64,000 nucleotides of DNA, taken from positions 1-64,000 of the forward strand of contig DAOSUR010000003.1 of the NCBI GenBank assembly GCA_035378985.1, given 5' to 3'. Position numbers and translations under genes: made by a program. This document shows positions 1 to 8,926 of this stretch, piece by piece; position 1 is the stretch's first letter; every line of letters starts with the position of its first letter. Below the pieces are notes generated by a model that worked only from the letters and a program-made list of their open reading frames with translations, was not told where the DNA came from and did no database searches. This DNA comes from Anaerohalosphaeraceae bacterium. Lineage in GTDB: Bacteria; Planctomycetota; Phycisphaerae; Sedimentisphaerales; Anaerohalosphaeraceae.

Positions 1-838
1 GAATCCAGACATTTCCGCCGATAACAGCCCCTCGTCCGACAGTAATGTCGCCGAGAATCGTGGCCTCTGCATAAACCGTCACATCATCCTCAAGCGTCGG
101 GTGACGCTTGCAGCCCCGAATCAGCCGTCCCCGTTCATCTTTCGGGAAACTCAGCGCCCCGAGTGTAACGCCCTGATACAATTTCACGTTCTCCCCGATA
201 ACCGAAGTCTCACCAATCACAACCCCCGTGCCGTGGTCGATGAAAAAGCGTTTGCCGATCGCAGCACCGGGATGGATATCTATACCCGTCTGGCTGTGAG
301 CCCATTCGGAAATAATCCGGGGAATCAGCGGCACCTGCATTCGGTACAGTTCATGCGCAATCCGATGGGCAGCTATCGCCGTAATAAAAGGATAACTGAT
401 AACGATTTCCTCCAGAGACTGAGCGGCCGGGTCGCCGTCATAGGCGGCCTGAACATCGGTTTTCAGGATGTTCCGAATCTCCGGAAGCCGTACCAGAAGA
501 CGGTCCGTGCATTCCAGCGCCAGACGCGGACAGTCGCAGGTCGGACAATCCGTCAGACGGCAGTTATGCCGCAGGGCCCGCTCGATCTGTTCCGACAGTT
601 CACGACGGACGGCCAGCAGCAATTCATGCACCACAGAAAAAACCGTAGGACGCCTGACGGTTCGTTTGCCGGTATAGCCGGGAAAAAGAATCTCAAACAG
701 AAGCTCAACCACATGGATAATACGCTCCCGGACCGGCAGGTTTTTTATGTCGATAAAGTTAATGCCGGAATCGTCTTCATACGTCTTGACGATTTGTTCG
801 GCAACGGCATCATAATTAAATACAGGTTCAGTTTCCAT
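1..838 (-). CDS. cysE: Serine O-acetyltransferase (EpsC/CysE type), 3' end off the window
   Basis: Transfers acetyl from acetyl-CoA to L-serine, giving the O-acetylserine used by the cysteine synthase encoded just upstream. The reading frame opens at ATG 838 (METEPVFNYDAVAEQ) and runs off the left edge, so the C-terminus is missing. An alpha-helical N-terminal region with a Cys-rich stretch (CRLTDCPTCDC) is followed by a left-handed beta-helix of hexapeptide repeats. The family hallmark DIHPGAAIG ... FIDHGTGVVIGET is present, with the Asp and His residues expected in the active site, then KLYQGVTLGA. The N-terminal extension and tandem Cys residues fit the EpsC branch of anaerobes and planctomycetes. 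It lies 8 nt after cysK on the same strand and is probably the last or next-to-last gene of the Rrf2-cysK-cysE operon. The plus-strand frame over the same bases is a shadow. Confidence 0.93.
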   Translation of the reverse strand, partial: METEPVFNYDAVAEQIVKTYEDDSGINFIDIKNLPVRERIIHVVELLFEILFPGYTGKRTVRRPTVFSVVHELLLAVRRELSEQIERALRHNCRLTDCPTCDCPRLALECTDRLLVRLPEIRNILKTDVQAAYDGDPAAQSLEEIVISYPFITAIAAHRIAHELYRMQVPLIPRIISEWAHSQTGIDIHPGAAIGKRFFIDHGTGVVIGETSVIGENVKLYQGVTLGALSFPKDERGRLIRGCKRHPTLEDDVTVYAEATILGDITVGRGAVIGGNVWI

Positions 839-846
839 GAGTAGGT

Positions 847-1773
847 TCAAAGCTGAGCATATAAATCTGTGGACAGGTACCGTTCTCCGGTATCGCACAG
901 AATGAAAATGATTGTCTTTCCGTCATTTTCCTTTTGTTTGGACAATTCTACGGCTACATGGCAGGCCGCTCCCGCACTGATGCCGGCCAAGATGCCCTCC
1001 ATACGGGCCAGCAGACGCGAGGCGGCAAAGGCCTGCTCATTGGTTACCGTCACAACCTGATCATAGATTTTTGTATTCAGGACATCCGGAACAAAGCCCG
1101 CTCCAATCCCCTGAATCTTATGGGGCCCCGGTTTTCCGCCGGAAAGAACGGGGGAATCGGCCGGCTCTACGGCTATCACCTTCAAATTCGGATTTCTGTT
1201 TTTGAGCACTTCTCCGCAGCCGGTAATTGTTCCTCCAGTCCCGACACCGGATACCAGAATATCGACTTTGCCTCCGGTATCTTCCCAAATCTCCTCGGCC
1301 GTCGTCCGGCGGTGAATCTCCGGATTGGCCGGATTCTGAAACTGCTGGAGAATCAGTGAATTCGGAATTGTTTCTTTCAGCCGTTTGGCCTCCTGAATAG
1401 CCCCGGACATGCCCAGGGAAGCCGGGGTCAGAACAATCTGGGCCCCCAGCATCGCCAGCAGCTTCCGTCGCTCTATGCTCATTGATTCCGGCATAGTCAG
1501 GATAAGCTTATACCCGCGTGCGGCACAGACAAAAGCCAAACCAATCCCAGTATTCCCGCTGGTCGGCTCTATCAGAGTAGTTTCTTTGTTCAGAAGCCCC
1601 TTTTCCTCTGCCGCCTGAATCATCGATACGGCTATCCTGTCTTTTACGCTGTGACATGGGTTAAAAGACTCCATTTTGGCTAAAACTGTGCCATACGGCC
1701 CGACCATTCGATTTAATCGAACAAGGGGCGTTCGACCGACTGTTTGCGTAATGTCTCCATAAATGCGGCCCAT
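847..1773 (-). CDS. cysK: Cysteine synthase A (O-acetylserine sulfhydrylase)
   Basis: PLP enzyme that makes L-cysteine from O-acetylserine and sulfide. Seen: GDITQTVGRTPLVRLNRM at the N-terminus, the PLP-lysine motif NPCHSVKDR, the substrate loop TSGNTGIG, the phosphate-binding loop SGVGTGGTITG and the C-terminal SAGAA segment. The length of about 308 aa is normal for CysK. The frame is open upstream to a TTG at 1794, but ATG 1773 is preferred: it has AAGGTG about 6 nt upstream, and MGRIYGDI is the usual family N-terminus. It sits between an Rrf2 regulator (upstream) and serine acetyltransferase (downstream), which are its functional partners. CysK and SAT typically form the cysteine synthase complex; that is family knowledge and is not shown by the sequence. 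Confidence 0.96.
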   Translation of the reverse strand: MGRIYGDITQTVGRTPLVRLNRMVGPYGTVLAKMESFNPCHSVKDRIAVSMIQAAEEKGLLNKETTLIEPTSGNTGIGLAFVCAARGYKLILTMPESMSIERRKLLAMLGAQIVLTPASLGMSGAIQEAKRLKETIPNSLILQQFQNPANPEIHRRTTAEEIWEDTGGKVDILVSGVGTGGTITGCGEVLKNRNPNLKVIAVEPADSPVLSGGKPGPHKIQGIGAGFVPDVLNTKIYDQVVTVTNEQAFAASRLLARMEGILAGISAGAACHVAVELSKQKENDGKTIIFILCDTGERYLSTDLYAQL

Positions 1774-1797
1774 AAATTGCACCTTACCCGGCAAAAG

Positions 1798-2235
1798 TTA
1801 AATTTGGAAGTTCTTGGCGTCCTTGTCCTGGCCTGTCAGGTCGATTAAATCCTTGAGTGTTCTGGAGGCCAAAACTTTGCTGATGGCACTCTGAATCTCA
1901 TTCCAGATTTGACGCGTGGCGCAATCCGTACATTGAGGTGTAAATTGAGAATGCTTCAGACAATCAACAGGGGAAATCGGGCCTTCGAGTGTAACAAAAA
2001 TATCCCTTAAAAGAATCTCCTGCGGCGGTTTAGCCAGCATATAGCCGCCCCTTGGTCCCCGAACACTTCGTACGAGACCAGCGCTCTTCAGCATAGCAAT
2101 CAATTGTTCGAGGTATTTGTTGGAAATGTCTTCTCGGTCGGCGATGGACTTAATTTGCAGTGGTCTCTTGCCGTACTCGAGGGCCAATTCGAGCATGGCC
2201 CGGATTCCATACCTTGTACGCGATGACAGCTTCAT
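1798..2235 (-). CDS. Rrf2-family transcriptional regulator (CymR/IscR-like)
   Basis: A 145-aa DNA-binding repressor/activator of the Rrf2 family. The N-terminus MKLSSRTRYGIRAMLELA and the winged-helix recognition region (SNKYLEQLIAMLKSAGLVRSVRGPRGGYMLA in shape) are canonical. Three cysteines near residue 96 (DCLKHSQFTPQCTDC: C-X8-C-X2-C) sit where IscR, NsrR and RsrR ligate an Fe-S cluster, so it may be a cluster sensor. Its position as first gene before cysK and cysE instead suggests a CymR-like control of cysteine synthesis. In Bacillus, CymR works with CysK (known for that family, only inferred here). The SD AGGAG lies 6 nt before ATG 2235 and a sigma-70-type promoter lies further upstream. 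Confidence 0.93.
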   Translation of the reverse strand: MKLSSRTRYGIRAMLELALEYGKRPLQIKSIADREDISNKYLEQLIAMLKSAGLVRSVRGPRGGYMLAKPPQEILLRDIFVTLEGPISPVDCLKHSQFTPQCTDCATRQIWNEIQSAISKVLASRTLKDLIDLTGQDKDAKNFQI

Positions 2236-2258
2236 AACAATCTCCTCTATTTCACAGT

Positions 2259-2287
2259 ATTATAGTAGTTTTATTCTATATACACAA
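2259..2287 (-). promoter_or_regulatory. Sigma-70-type promoter of the Rrf2-cysK-cysE operon
   Basis: Reading the minus strand, TTGTGT (2287-2282) is separated by 17 bp from a perfect TATAAT (2264-2259). The start codon follows 24 nt after the -10 box, so the leader is very short and any autoregulatory Rrf2 operator would overlap this promoter. Assigned by eye from consensus match only. Confidence 0.65.
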
Positions 2288-2404
2288 AAATCCTTGGTTT
2301 TGTGCGATAAAAAATACAATATTCTGAATTGTCCATCAAGAATTAGACCAATTACTGAAAATAACGGATATGTTTATACCAATATTCGCCTTTGCTTTCT
2401 TTTT

Positions 2405-2434
2405 TTGCTGTTTTCAAAATGAAATGGGTATATA
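2405..2434 (+). promoter_or_regulatory. Candidate promoter of the exonuclease III gene
   Basis: TTGCTG (2405-2410), an 18-bp spacer and TATATA (2429-2434) lie just upstream of the SD GAGG and ATG 2455. The region is AT-rich, so chance matches are possible. The spacer is 17 if GTATAT is taken as the -10 box. Confidence 0.4.
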
Positions 2435-2454
2435 AAATATAAGAGGGAATTTCT

Positions 2455-3240
2455 ATGAAGAAAAAAATGAAAATCGCAACATATAATGCAAACTCCATCC
2501 GAAGCAGAATAGAACTGCTGAAGGCATGGTTGGGCAAGCATAAGCCGGATATCCTTTGTGTACAGGAAACCAAGGTTCAGGATGATGAATTTCCCCTCGA
2601 AGCTTTTAGAGATACCCGATATGAAGTCGTTTTTCGGGGACAAAAAAAATACAATGGAGTAGCCATTTTCAGCCGTTTTCCGCTTGAGGAAATTGAAGTC
2701 GACCTCCCCAATGACCCCGTCCAGGAAGCTCGTTTTCTTAAAGCAAAGGCAGGAAAAATTATCGTTTTAAACACGTATATCCCTCAAGGACAGGAAGTCG
2801 ATTCAGACAAGTTTCAGTATAAATTGGAATATTTCCGCCTATTAAAATCTTATTTTTCGTCTCGTTTTGACCCTCAAAGGGATTTCGTCCTTTGGTGCGG
2901 CGACTTAAATGCAGCCAGAGAGCCCATAGACGTATATGATCCGGAGGGATTGTGGGGGCATGTTTGTTATTGCAAAGAAGTCAAAGAGTCGTTCGAAGAT
3001 GTAATGAAATGGGGATTTATCGATTTATTCCGTCAATTTCATCCTGAAGGCGGTCACTATACATTCTGGGACTATCGTATCCCAAATTCCTTCCAACGAA
3101 AATTGGGTTGGCGTCTGGATTATATCTTAGCCACAGAACCTCTCGCTAAAACCTGTCAAGACTGTTGGATTGATTTGGAGGCAAGACGGGCGGAAAAACC
3201 GAGCGATCATACCTTTTTAGTTGCAGAATTTGCTTTGTAA
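2455..3240 (+). CDS. xth: Exodeoxyribonuclease III (AP endonuclease)
   Basis: Exo-endo-phosphatase-fold DNA repair enzyme that cleaves abasic sites and has 3'-5' exonuclease activity. The 261-aa length is normal. All catalytic motifs are visible: NANSIRSR near the N-terminus, the metal-binding Glu in QETK (residue about 42), the Asp/Asn pair in WCGDLNAA (about 155), the RLDYIL strand, and the C-terminal PSDHTFL with the Asp-His pair. SD GAGGG lies upstream of ATG 2455; a nearby alternative ATG (MKIATYNANS, 3 codons downstream) matches the usual family start. It is divergent from the Rrf2 operon and apparently monocistronic. Confidence 0.95.
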   Translation: MKKKMKIATYNANSIRSRIELLKAWLGKHKPDILCVQETKVQDDEFPLEAFRDTRYEVVFRGQKKYNGVAIFSRFPLEEIEVDLPNDPVQEARFLKAKAGKIIVLNTYIPQGQEVDSDKFQYKLEYFRLLKSYFSSRFDPQRDFVLWCGDLNAAREPIDVYDPEGLWGHVCYCKEVKESFEDVMKWGFIDLFRQFHPEGGHYTFWDYRIPNSFQRKLGWRLDYILATEPLAKTCQDCWIDLEARRAEKPSDHTFLVAEFAL

Positions 3241-3278
3241 AGACAAAGAAAACCATCTCTTGCAAGAATTGTTAAAAC

Positions 3279-3299
3279 AGGTTATTTTGAAAATAACCC
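3279..3299. repeat. AT-rich inverted repeat between xth and the HPr-like gene
   Basis: GGTTATTTT and AAATAACC form a near-perfect palindrome centred at about 3289, flanked by ACA and TGT. No T-run follows directly, so it is a weak terminator candidate and could equally be an operator for the downstream gene, which has no recognisable SD. Confidence 0.4.
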
Positions 3300-3406
3300 T
3301 GTAAACCTAAAAAAGGGTAAGACGATATAATTAGTGAGAGAAACCCAAAAACACTTTAATCAAGACTGATATTGTCTTCTTCTTGAGAGACTAAACAATA
3401 AAAAAT

Positions 3407-4951
3407 ATGGTACCTCCAACAATCTCCTATGAGGAGTTTCAGCATTTAATTGCTCGGCGGTCGGGTGCTTTGTTTCGTGCATCCGGATTTTTAGTCGCCC
3501 ATGGGCAAAGCCCGCAAATCCTCACTCGCCCGCTTTTGGGGGAATTGTTGTTCCAATCGACCCAGCTTGAGGAACTTCTGGACGCCTACGGTGCACGAAA
3601 CAACTCAAAATGGGAACGGTTTCGTTCGCTGATTGCCGCCATCAAGCTGTTTTCGTATGTCAGTTATGAACTTCTGCACATTCAGCACAGCATTCCGGCT
3701 TATCGTCTTCTTGATATTGGAGAAGATTTTGAAAAACATACGGTAGATGCGATTGCCTTTACGGAATCCATTCTTGTTGAAGCCACCCGTCGACTTCTCG
3801 ATGAAGCCAGAACTCTCCATCTGCCGGTCCCAGAAGTGGACTTACCGGAGGAGTATTACAGCGAAAAACTGCCGCCTGGACGGCTGCCTCATGATCTGAG
3901 CGCACGAAAAATCGATGCGGTTTCACAGACTATTTCTATGCTGGCCACTTCTTTCCTGAATCTGTCGGCAGAGTGCAAACAATCTCTTCCGAAGGAATCG
4001 ATGAAGGCCGATGCGCAGTTATGCGATTATATCGGCCCCCTGCGAGAGGATAAACTTCGTTCTTTTGAACTTCGCTTTCACAATCTTCAGTCGCTCTACG
4101 ATACCTATGTTTCCACTACGGAAACGGAAGGGATAGACCCTGAAATTCCGGTGCTCCGAGGCCATATCAGTGTTGTGCTTCATCTGCTGAGAACCGCCAG
4201 AGACTTTGCTCATTATATCGAACGACACGCCGGTCCTTTCCGAGTGCCCCTACCGCCCGGCCGAAAACGTCTGGTGGAGCCCGAAGTTTTATTGCAGGTC
4301 ATGCTGAATTATTCGATTCATTTTGTTGTTCAGTATCTCAGCAGCGCCGAGAATCTGTGCCGAATGATGCTTCATCGCTATACGGAAATCGGCAGCATTG
4401 AAGTACCGGTACCGCCCTATCGAGGTTTTCATGTCCGACCGTCCACCCTGATTGCCAACATTGTCCTTCATTACGGCAGCGAAGTCACAATGGAACTGGA
4501 CGGCAAAACCTATGACGCCAAGGCCCCGCTTCATTTATTCCGGGCCAATGAAGAAATCAATGCTCACAAGCGGCGGGACATTGCCAATGAAATCATTCGA
4601 ATGAATCTGCTGCCGGATGCACCGCAAGAAGATGTTCCTTCACTGATCCGTTCCGTCCTGATGACTCTGTCTAAATATAACAAGCTGATTATTTACGAAA
4701 AACCGCTTCATATTGAAGCGCCGAAAAACACTCAAAACGTCCCGCTGCTGAAACTGGTAATGGATGAAATTGTCCGTTTGCAGGCAGCCGGAAAGATCGA
4801 CATATTTACTGATACAAAAGTCCGCTTTATCGGGGACAAACGCGTCCTTGCGGACATCGAACGGCTGGCAAAACACGGATACGGAGAGGATCTGTTCGGG
4901 AACAATATCCCTCTTCCAGAAGGGCTGGAATATCTTCGCTACTGCCGCTAA
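3407..4951 (+). CDS. Uncharacterised 514-aa protein with an embedded HPr-like segment
   Basis: I do not recognise the full-length family. The first 330 residues are mostly helical, with no signal peptide or membrane segment, and rich in Leu/Arg/Glu. Around residues 337-390 the sequence GFHVRPSTLIANIV ... SEVTMELDGKTYDAK closely resembles the HPr fold, where the phosphorylatable His sits in GxHxRP; here it would be His342. The usual HPr continuation (SILGLM) is changed to APLHLF. It may be a phosphocarrier or a regulatory PTS-derived protein; no EI or EII genes are in the window. Start ATG 3407 has an AT-rich leader without a clear SD. It converges with the DUF4340 gene, with 7 nt between the stops. 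Confidence 0.75.
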   Translation: MVPPTISYEEFQHLIARRSGALFRASGFLVAHGQSPQILTRPLLGELLFQSTQLEELLDAYGARNNSKWERFRSLIAAIKLFSYVSYELLHIQHSIPAYRLLDIGEDFEKHTVDAIAFTESILVEATRRLLDEARTLHLPVPEVDLPEEYYSEKLPPGRLPHDLSARKIDAVSQTISMLATSFLNLSAECKQSLPKESMKADAQLCDYIGPLREDKLRSFELRFHNLQSLYDTYVSTTETEGIDPEIPVLRGHISVVLHLLRTARDFAHYIERHAGPFRVPLPPGRKRLVEPEVLLQVMLNYSIHFVVQYLSSAENLCRMMLHRYTEIGSIEVPVPPYRGFHVRPSTLIANIVLHYGSEVTMELDGKTYDAKAPLHLFRANEEINAHKRRDIANEIIRMNLLPDAPQEDVPSLIRSVLMTLSKYNKLIIYEKPLHIEAPKNTQNVPLLKLVMDEIVRLQAAGKIDIFTDTKVRFIGDKRVLADIERLAKHGYGEDLFGNNIPLPEGLEYLRYCR

Positions 4952-4958
4952 AAAGGCT

Positions 4959-6104
4959 TTATCCTGCTGATTCAGCCGGCTTCTCCGAAACAGATTTATC
5001 TGCCGCCGGCATCTCCGAAGCAGCCGGAGCGGCGGGTTTATCCTCGATTAAATCCTGCAGAGGCCGAATCATTTCCTGAGCCTTATAAGAAGGGATTATA
5101 TACACCCAGCCGTCATGTTTGGCTGTGAATGATTCGGCGGTATCCCGAGCCAAAAACAGCGCCTCCCGTTCACGGAGTTTTTCTTCGGACTCCGCTTCCT
5201 GCTGCACCTGGGGTTCCGGTCCCGTATAACGGGCAGACAGACGAATGTAATATTTGCCGTCCTGCTCAGCCAGACGAACGGTATAAACCAGATAATTTTT
5301 CACTTCACAAACATAGGTGTTCGAAAACTTCAGGTCCGGCAATTTGGAGGCAGCGGAAACATCATCCGCCCGCAGATAGGTCAAGGCAGAGAAGGTAGTT
5401 TTGGCATTGGCCTGCCGAATCTGTTTGCCTTCCGGCAGAGAGTCCAAGGCCAGATCGGATGAATCCGGCTGTGCTGTTAACGTATAGGTCCGCTGATTCG
5501 GGTCGGTCACAGACACCCGAAGAATCTTATCCCGTTCCACCTGAAGAATCTGAGCCTCGATGTAATCCATTGCACGGGTGGATATATAAGGCTCATCCGT
5601 CAGGCGATAGACATTGGGCTGATTCATAAGGCGAACTGCGCTGACTGGGCGTGACTGTTCTCCTTCCGTTTTGGATTCAGAAACCAGCAGGCCGGTAATG
5701 AGTTTCTGGTCGGCCCCCAGAAACTCCACACGCCAGCGTGCCGTATCCTCCGTGACTCCGATTTGGGCATGATTGGCGGGATTGGACGTAATGAGGGCAT
5801 CCGACGTAATCCGAATATCCAGACAGTCTGAAATCAGCGAATTCACTTTGCTTACACTGGCTGGGTAGCCGTCTTTTTCTCGGACTGTAAAGGCCTTGTC
5901 GCTTCGGTCCAGATGAATCGGCCCGTCTGCACTTTTTGCACCAATGACAATCGTCTGAATCCGGTCGATATCCAACCCTTCAATCAGAGGAAAAATTGTG
6001 ACGCTCGGCGGGGTATAATTTCGACTCAATCGAGACGAAAGCATAGCCCCCGCCGCCGCCAAAACCGCTACTATTGCCAAAATCGCAACTTTTTTATCGT
6101 TCAT
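4959..6104 (-). CDS. DUF4340 domain protein of a GldG-type ABC system
   Basis: A 381-aa protein with one N-terminal membrane segment (VAILAIVAVLAAAGAML, residues about 5-25) followed by a large extracytoplasmic domain rich in beta-strands, and an Ala/Pro/Glu-rich tail. The layout (TM anchor, paired repeats with LDRSDKAFTVRE-type strands) matches DUF4340 proteins, which almost always follow GldG-like genes. It is the last gene of a four-gene operon (ATPase, permease, GldG-like, this one), 39 nt after GldG. The function of the family is unknown; a role as an accessory subunit of the transporter is inferred from gene order. The start has SD GGGAG about 10 nt upstream. Confidence 0.85.
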   Translation of the reverse strand: MNDKKVAILAIVAVLAAAGAMLSSRLSRNYTPPSVTIFPLIEGLDIDRIQTIVIGAKSADGPIHLDRSDKAFTVREKDGYPASVSKVNSLISDCLDIRITSDALITSNPANHAQIGVTEDTARWRVEFLGADQKLITGLLVSESKTEGEQSRPVSAVRLMNQPNVYRLTDEPYISTRAMDYIEAQILQVERDKILRVSVTDPNQRTYTLTAQPDSSDLALDSLPEGKQIRQANAKTTFSALTYLRADDVSAASKLPDLKFSNTYVCEVKNYLVYTVRLAEQDGKYYIRLSARYTGPEPQVQQEAESEEKLREREALFLARDTAESFTAKHDGWVYIIPSYKAQEMIRPLQDLIEDKPAAPAASEMPAADKSVSEKPAESAG

Positions 6105-6143
6105 CGCCGTTGACTCCCTGTCAGATTCATTTCCAGGCCGGGG

Positions 6144-8153
6144 TTAAGGTTCTCTCATATGCTGAATTGAATATCTGCGTTTGACCGCTCGATACACGGC
6201 AAGCACCACCGCGGCCGTCAGCACAGCCAGCGGACCGGGCAGGGTGCAGAAATTCCGGATGCGGTTTTTCAGGGCCTCTTTGTCCGCCACCTTCTTCATT
6301 TTCACATCACGAAGACGCATTTCCGCTTCGTGCAGTTTCAGTTCGATTTCCTTCTTTTCTTCCAGAATCGTCTTGTTGATCAGCTCCTTTTCCTTGGATT
6401 CGAGCGCCCGCAGTTTTTCATTTAACTGGCTTTCAAACCCCTTGATTTCCGCCATAATTCGTGTCTCTTCTTCCGCGGTTTTTTCCTCTGCCTCTTTCTC
6501 GATCTGATCGACGCGGGTAAAGGGCCGCTTATAGCCGCCGCGGGAACGCAGCCGAATCAAATCCGTAGAACCGGACAGTTCCTCCAGAGCATTCAGTACA
6601 AAAGCCGCATTGTTCCCGACTACAGCCAGCCCGAAGATTGTTTCCTGATAAGCCAGCACATCACTGAGAAAATCCACATCAGCCACCACCACAACGGCGG
6701 CGGGCTGGCGGGCCTCGGATAAATGCTCCGCAGCGGGTTTGGTCTCTTCCGAGGAAGCGTCCTTATTCTCGTCCTTGTTTTCTTCCTTATTGTCTTCTTT
6801 TCCCTCCTCTTTTTTCTCTTCCTTCGGAGGTCCGTCCGGGAAAGCCGAACGGAAGGTGCCGGTCACCCGGTAAGCCAGCACTTGTTCCTCGGTGCCGTCC
6901 CGAAAACGCCGCAGAATATCCGCATAATCCGGAACCCGAAGTTCGAAAGGACTCGAAATGGTCCAGGTATTGCCCTGCTTGGTTGTCATCATCAGAGGAA
7001 TGTATTCCATATCCGCAGGCAGATTCGCTGCATCTTTCTTTTTCTTTAGAACACCGGGGAACCAGAAGGTCACCTCGTTCAAGGAGGCAGTCATAGGAAC
7101 ATCTTTATTAAAACAGCCGTACGATGCCGTCAATTTCTGATAAGGAAGAATCTTCATCGGACGTTCGTTCGGCGAAGGAGAACCGATTCCGGCCAGGACT
7201 CGGTCGCCCGCAAACGTATTGGCCGGCATCTCCAGACCCCAGGCCGCCAGCAAATCATCGAGGGAGGAAGCCGCCTTGTGTTCCATCCCGTACTGCATCA
7301 TTGCCGGGTCCGGCCTGTCCACCACGGAGAATGGATCCAGAGCAATCACCGCACGCCCGCCCTTCAGGATATACTGGTCAATGGCATACCGGGTTTTTGC
7401 GGAAAGGTCCTTGGGATGAATCACCAACAGCAGGTCCACATCCCGAATCTCCTCCGTATCCGTCGGGATGGAACGCACGTCGGCATACAATTCTTTCAGC
7501 TGCCGCACCAGCCCCCACGGCCCGCGCGGCCTCTGCCCCTGCATCCGCATCATCGCCGCCATATAGCCGGACATATCGTCGCCCATCACCGGGAGCGAAC
7601 TGAGAATGCCCACCCGCGTTTTCGGCGGGTTGACAGCGGTATCAATCAGGTAGGTAATGTCATATTCAATAAAATTCCCCCGGTCGGGGCTGAAAAACGG
7701 AATTGTCTTGGTCACCCCCAGCTCCGTCTGAACAACCAGACCAAAGAAGAAGCTTTCTTCCTCTGTAATAGAGAACCGCTTCAAACCATATCGAATAGCC
7801 GCCAGTTCTTCCTGCGAATAAGGCCGCGGGTCCACAATCTCCAGCTTGATTTTGCCGTTCGAATGCAGGACATATTCCTCCAGAAGCGCCCGGACATATT
7901 CATAATAGGCATTGAAAAAGCGGATTTGGTCCGGTGCACTGAGGGTCGCGGTCTTGGTGTAGTAAAGCCGCAGCGTCAGAGGCTGCTGAAGCGCCTGCAG
8001 AATGTTTTTGGTCCCTTCAGAAAGGGTGTACAGTTTTTCCTGCGTCACATCGATCCGCCAGCTTCCAAACAATCGCTGCACAATCTGAATCGCGGATACC
8101 GAAATTACCAGAATCAACAATATGACAATAATCAGACGTACGGTTCGATTCAT
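6144..8153 (-). CDS. GldG-like auxiliary protein of an ABC transporter
   Basis: A 669-aa membrane-anchored protein. N-terminal TM (LIIVILLILVISVSAIQIV), then the GldG/ABC_transp_aux region with the typical opening RIDVTQEKLYTLSEGTKNIL and a redox-independent Rossmann-like core (VDLLLVIHPKDLS, GGRAVIALDPFS). A Glu/Lys/Asn-rich low-complexity insert lies around residues 445-475. A long charged coiled coil (about 555-630) precedes a C-terminal TM (PGPLAVLTAAVVLAVYRAV). In Bacteroidetes GldG works with GldA and GldF in gliding; elsewhere the complex is a general, uncharacterised exporter. ATG 8153 overlaps the permease stop (TGATG), implying translational coupling. Confidence 0.88.
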   Translation of the reverse strand: MNRTVRLIIVILLILVISVSAIQIVQRLFGSWRIDVTQEKLYTLSEGTKNILQALQQPLTLRLYYTKTATLSAPDQIRFFNAYYEYVRALLEEYVLHSNGKIKLEIVDPRPYSQEELAAIRYGLKRFSITEEESFFFGLVVQTELGVTKTIPFFSPDRGNFIEYDITYLIDTAVNPPKTRVGILSSLPVMGDDMSGYMAAMMRMQGQRPRGPWGLVRQLKELYADVRSIPTDTEEIRDVDLLLVIHPKDLSAKTRYAIDQYILKGGRAVIALDPFSVVDRPDPAMMQYGMEHKAASSLDDLLAAWGLEMPANTFAGDRVLAGIGSPSPNERPMKILPYQKLTASYGCFNKDVPMTASLNEVTFWFPGVLKKKKDAANLPADMEYIPLMMTTKQGNTWTISSPFELRVPDYADILRRFRDGTEEQVLAYRVTGTFRSAFPDGPPKEEKKEEGKEDNKEENKDENKDASSEETKPAAEHLSEARQPAAVVVVADVDFLSDVLAYQETIFGLAVVGNNAAFVLNALEELSGSTDLIRLRSRGGYKRPFTRVDQIEKEAEEKTAEEETRIMAEIKGFESQLNEKLRALESKEKELINKTILEEKKEIELKLHEAEMRLRDVKMKKVADKEALKNRIRNFCTLPGPLAVLTAAVVLAVYRAVKRRYSIQHMREP

Positions 8154-8914
8154 CAGTTCGCCTTCCTTTCTTCCAGAACATACATCGAAGCGTAAATCCA
8201 GGTCGCGATGAGAATCACAAAGTAAGCAATATCCTTTACGGAAAGTATCCCCCGCTGAATGGCATCAAACCGGATTTGGAAACTGAGTGATTCAATCAGG
8301 GAAAGCACCGGTGCCGGCAGAGTGCCCGACAGGTATTCGAGGGTTGAAGGCATTCCGGCATAAACGAGAATCCCGCAGGCCGCCACAGAAAGAATGAAAC
8401 TGATGACCTGATTTTTTGTCAGAGCGGAAAAGAACGCTCCAATTGCCAAAAAACCGCCGGCCATCAAAAAGGCCCCCAGATATCCGGCCGCAATCAGACC
8501 CGGGTCCGGACTGCCCAGGTAAAAGACCGCTGCCGGCATCGGAAACGTCAAAAGAAGGGCGATTCCCAGAAAGGCCCACGCGGCAAAGAACTTGCCCAAA
8601 ACCGCCTGCGGGACCGTAATCGGCAGTGTCAGAAGCAGTTCAATCGAGCCGGTCCGGCGCTCCTCCGCCCACAGCCGCATCGCCGTAGAAGGAACCATAA
8701 AAACAAACAGCAGCGGAAGCATCTTAAAAAAGAGATTTAAATCCGCCTGCCTTAATTCAAAAAATCCCTCCCGAAACGGCAGATAACCTGCAAAGAACAG
8801 AAACACCACCAGAAAAACATATGCAACGGGAGTCGAAAAATATCCTTTTAATTCTCGCTTGAAGACTGCCCAAAAGCCGTTCATTGCCTGACTCCTTAGT
8901 GTTTCTTCGTTCAA
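8153..8914 (-). CDS. ABC transporter permease, GldF/ABC-2 type
   Basis: A 253-aa ABC-2 type integral membrane protein with six predicted TM segments. The first is AYVFLVVFLFFAGYLPF; the signature RLWAEERRTGSIELLLTLPIT corresponds to the conserved cytoplasmic loop of GldF and related permeases that contacts the ATPase. It sits between the ATPase gene (12 nt upstream) and the GldG gene (1-nt overlap), so the three products very probably form one complex. ATG 8914 begins MNEETLRSQAMNGFW; the internal ATG (MNGFWAVFKREL) is an alternative start. Confidence 0.9.
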   Translation of the reverse strand: MNEETLRSQAMNGFWAVFKRELKGYFSTPVAYVFLVVFLFFAGYLPFREGFFELRQADLNLFFKMLPLLFVFMVPSTAMRLWAEERRTGSIELLLTLPITVPQAVLGKFFAAWAFLGIALLLTFPMPAAVFYLGSPDPGLIAAGYLGAFLMAGGFLAIGAFFSALTKNQVISFILSVAACGILVYAGMPSTLEYLSGTLPAPVLSLIESLSFQIRFDAIQRGILSVKDIAYFVILIATWIYASMYVLEERKAN

Positions 8915-8926
8915 TCCCTGCGGCCG

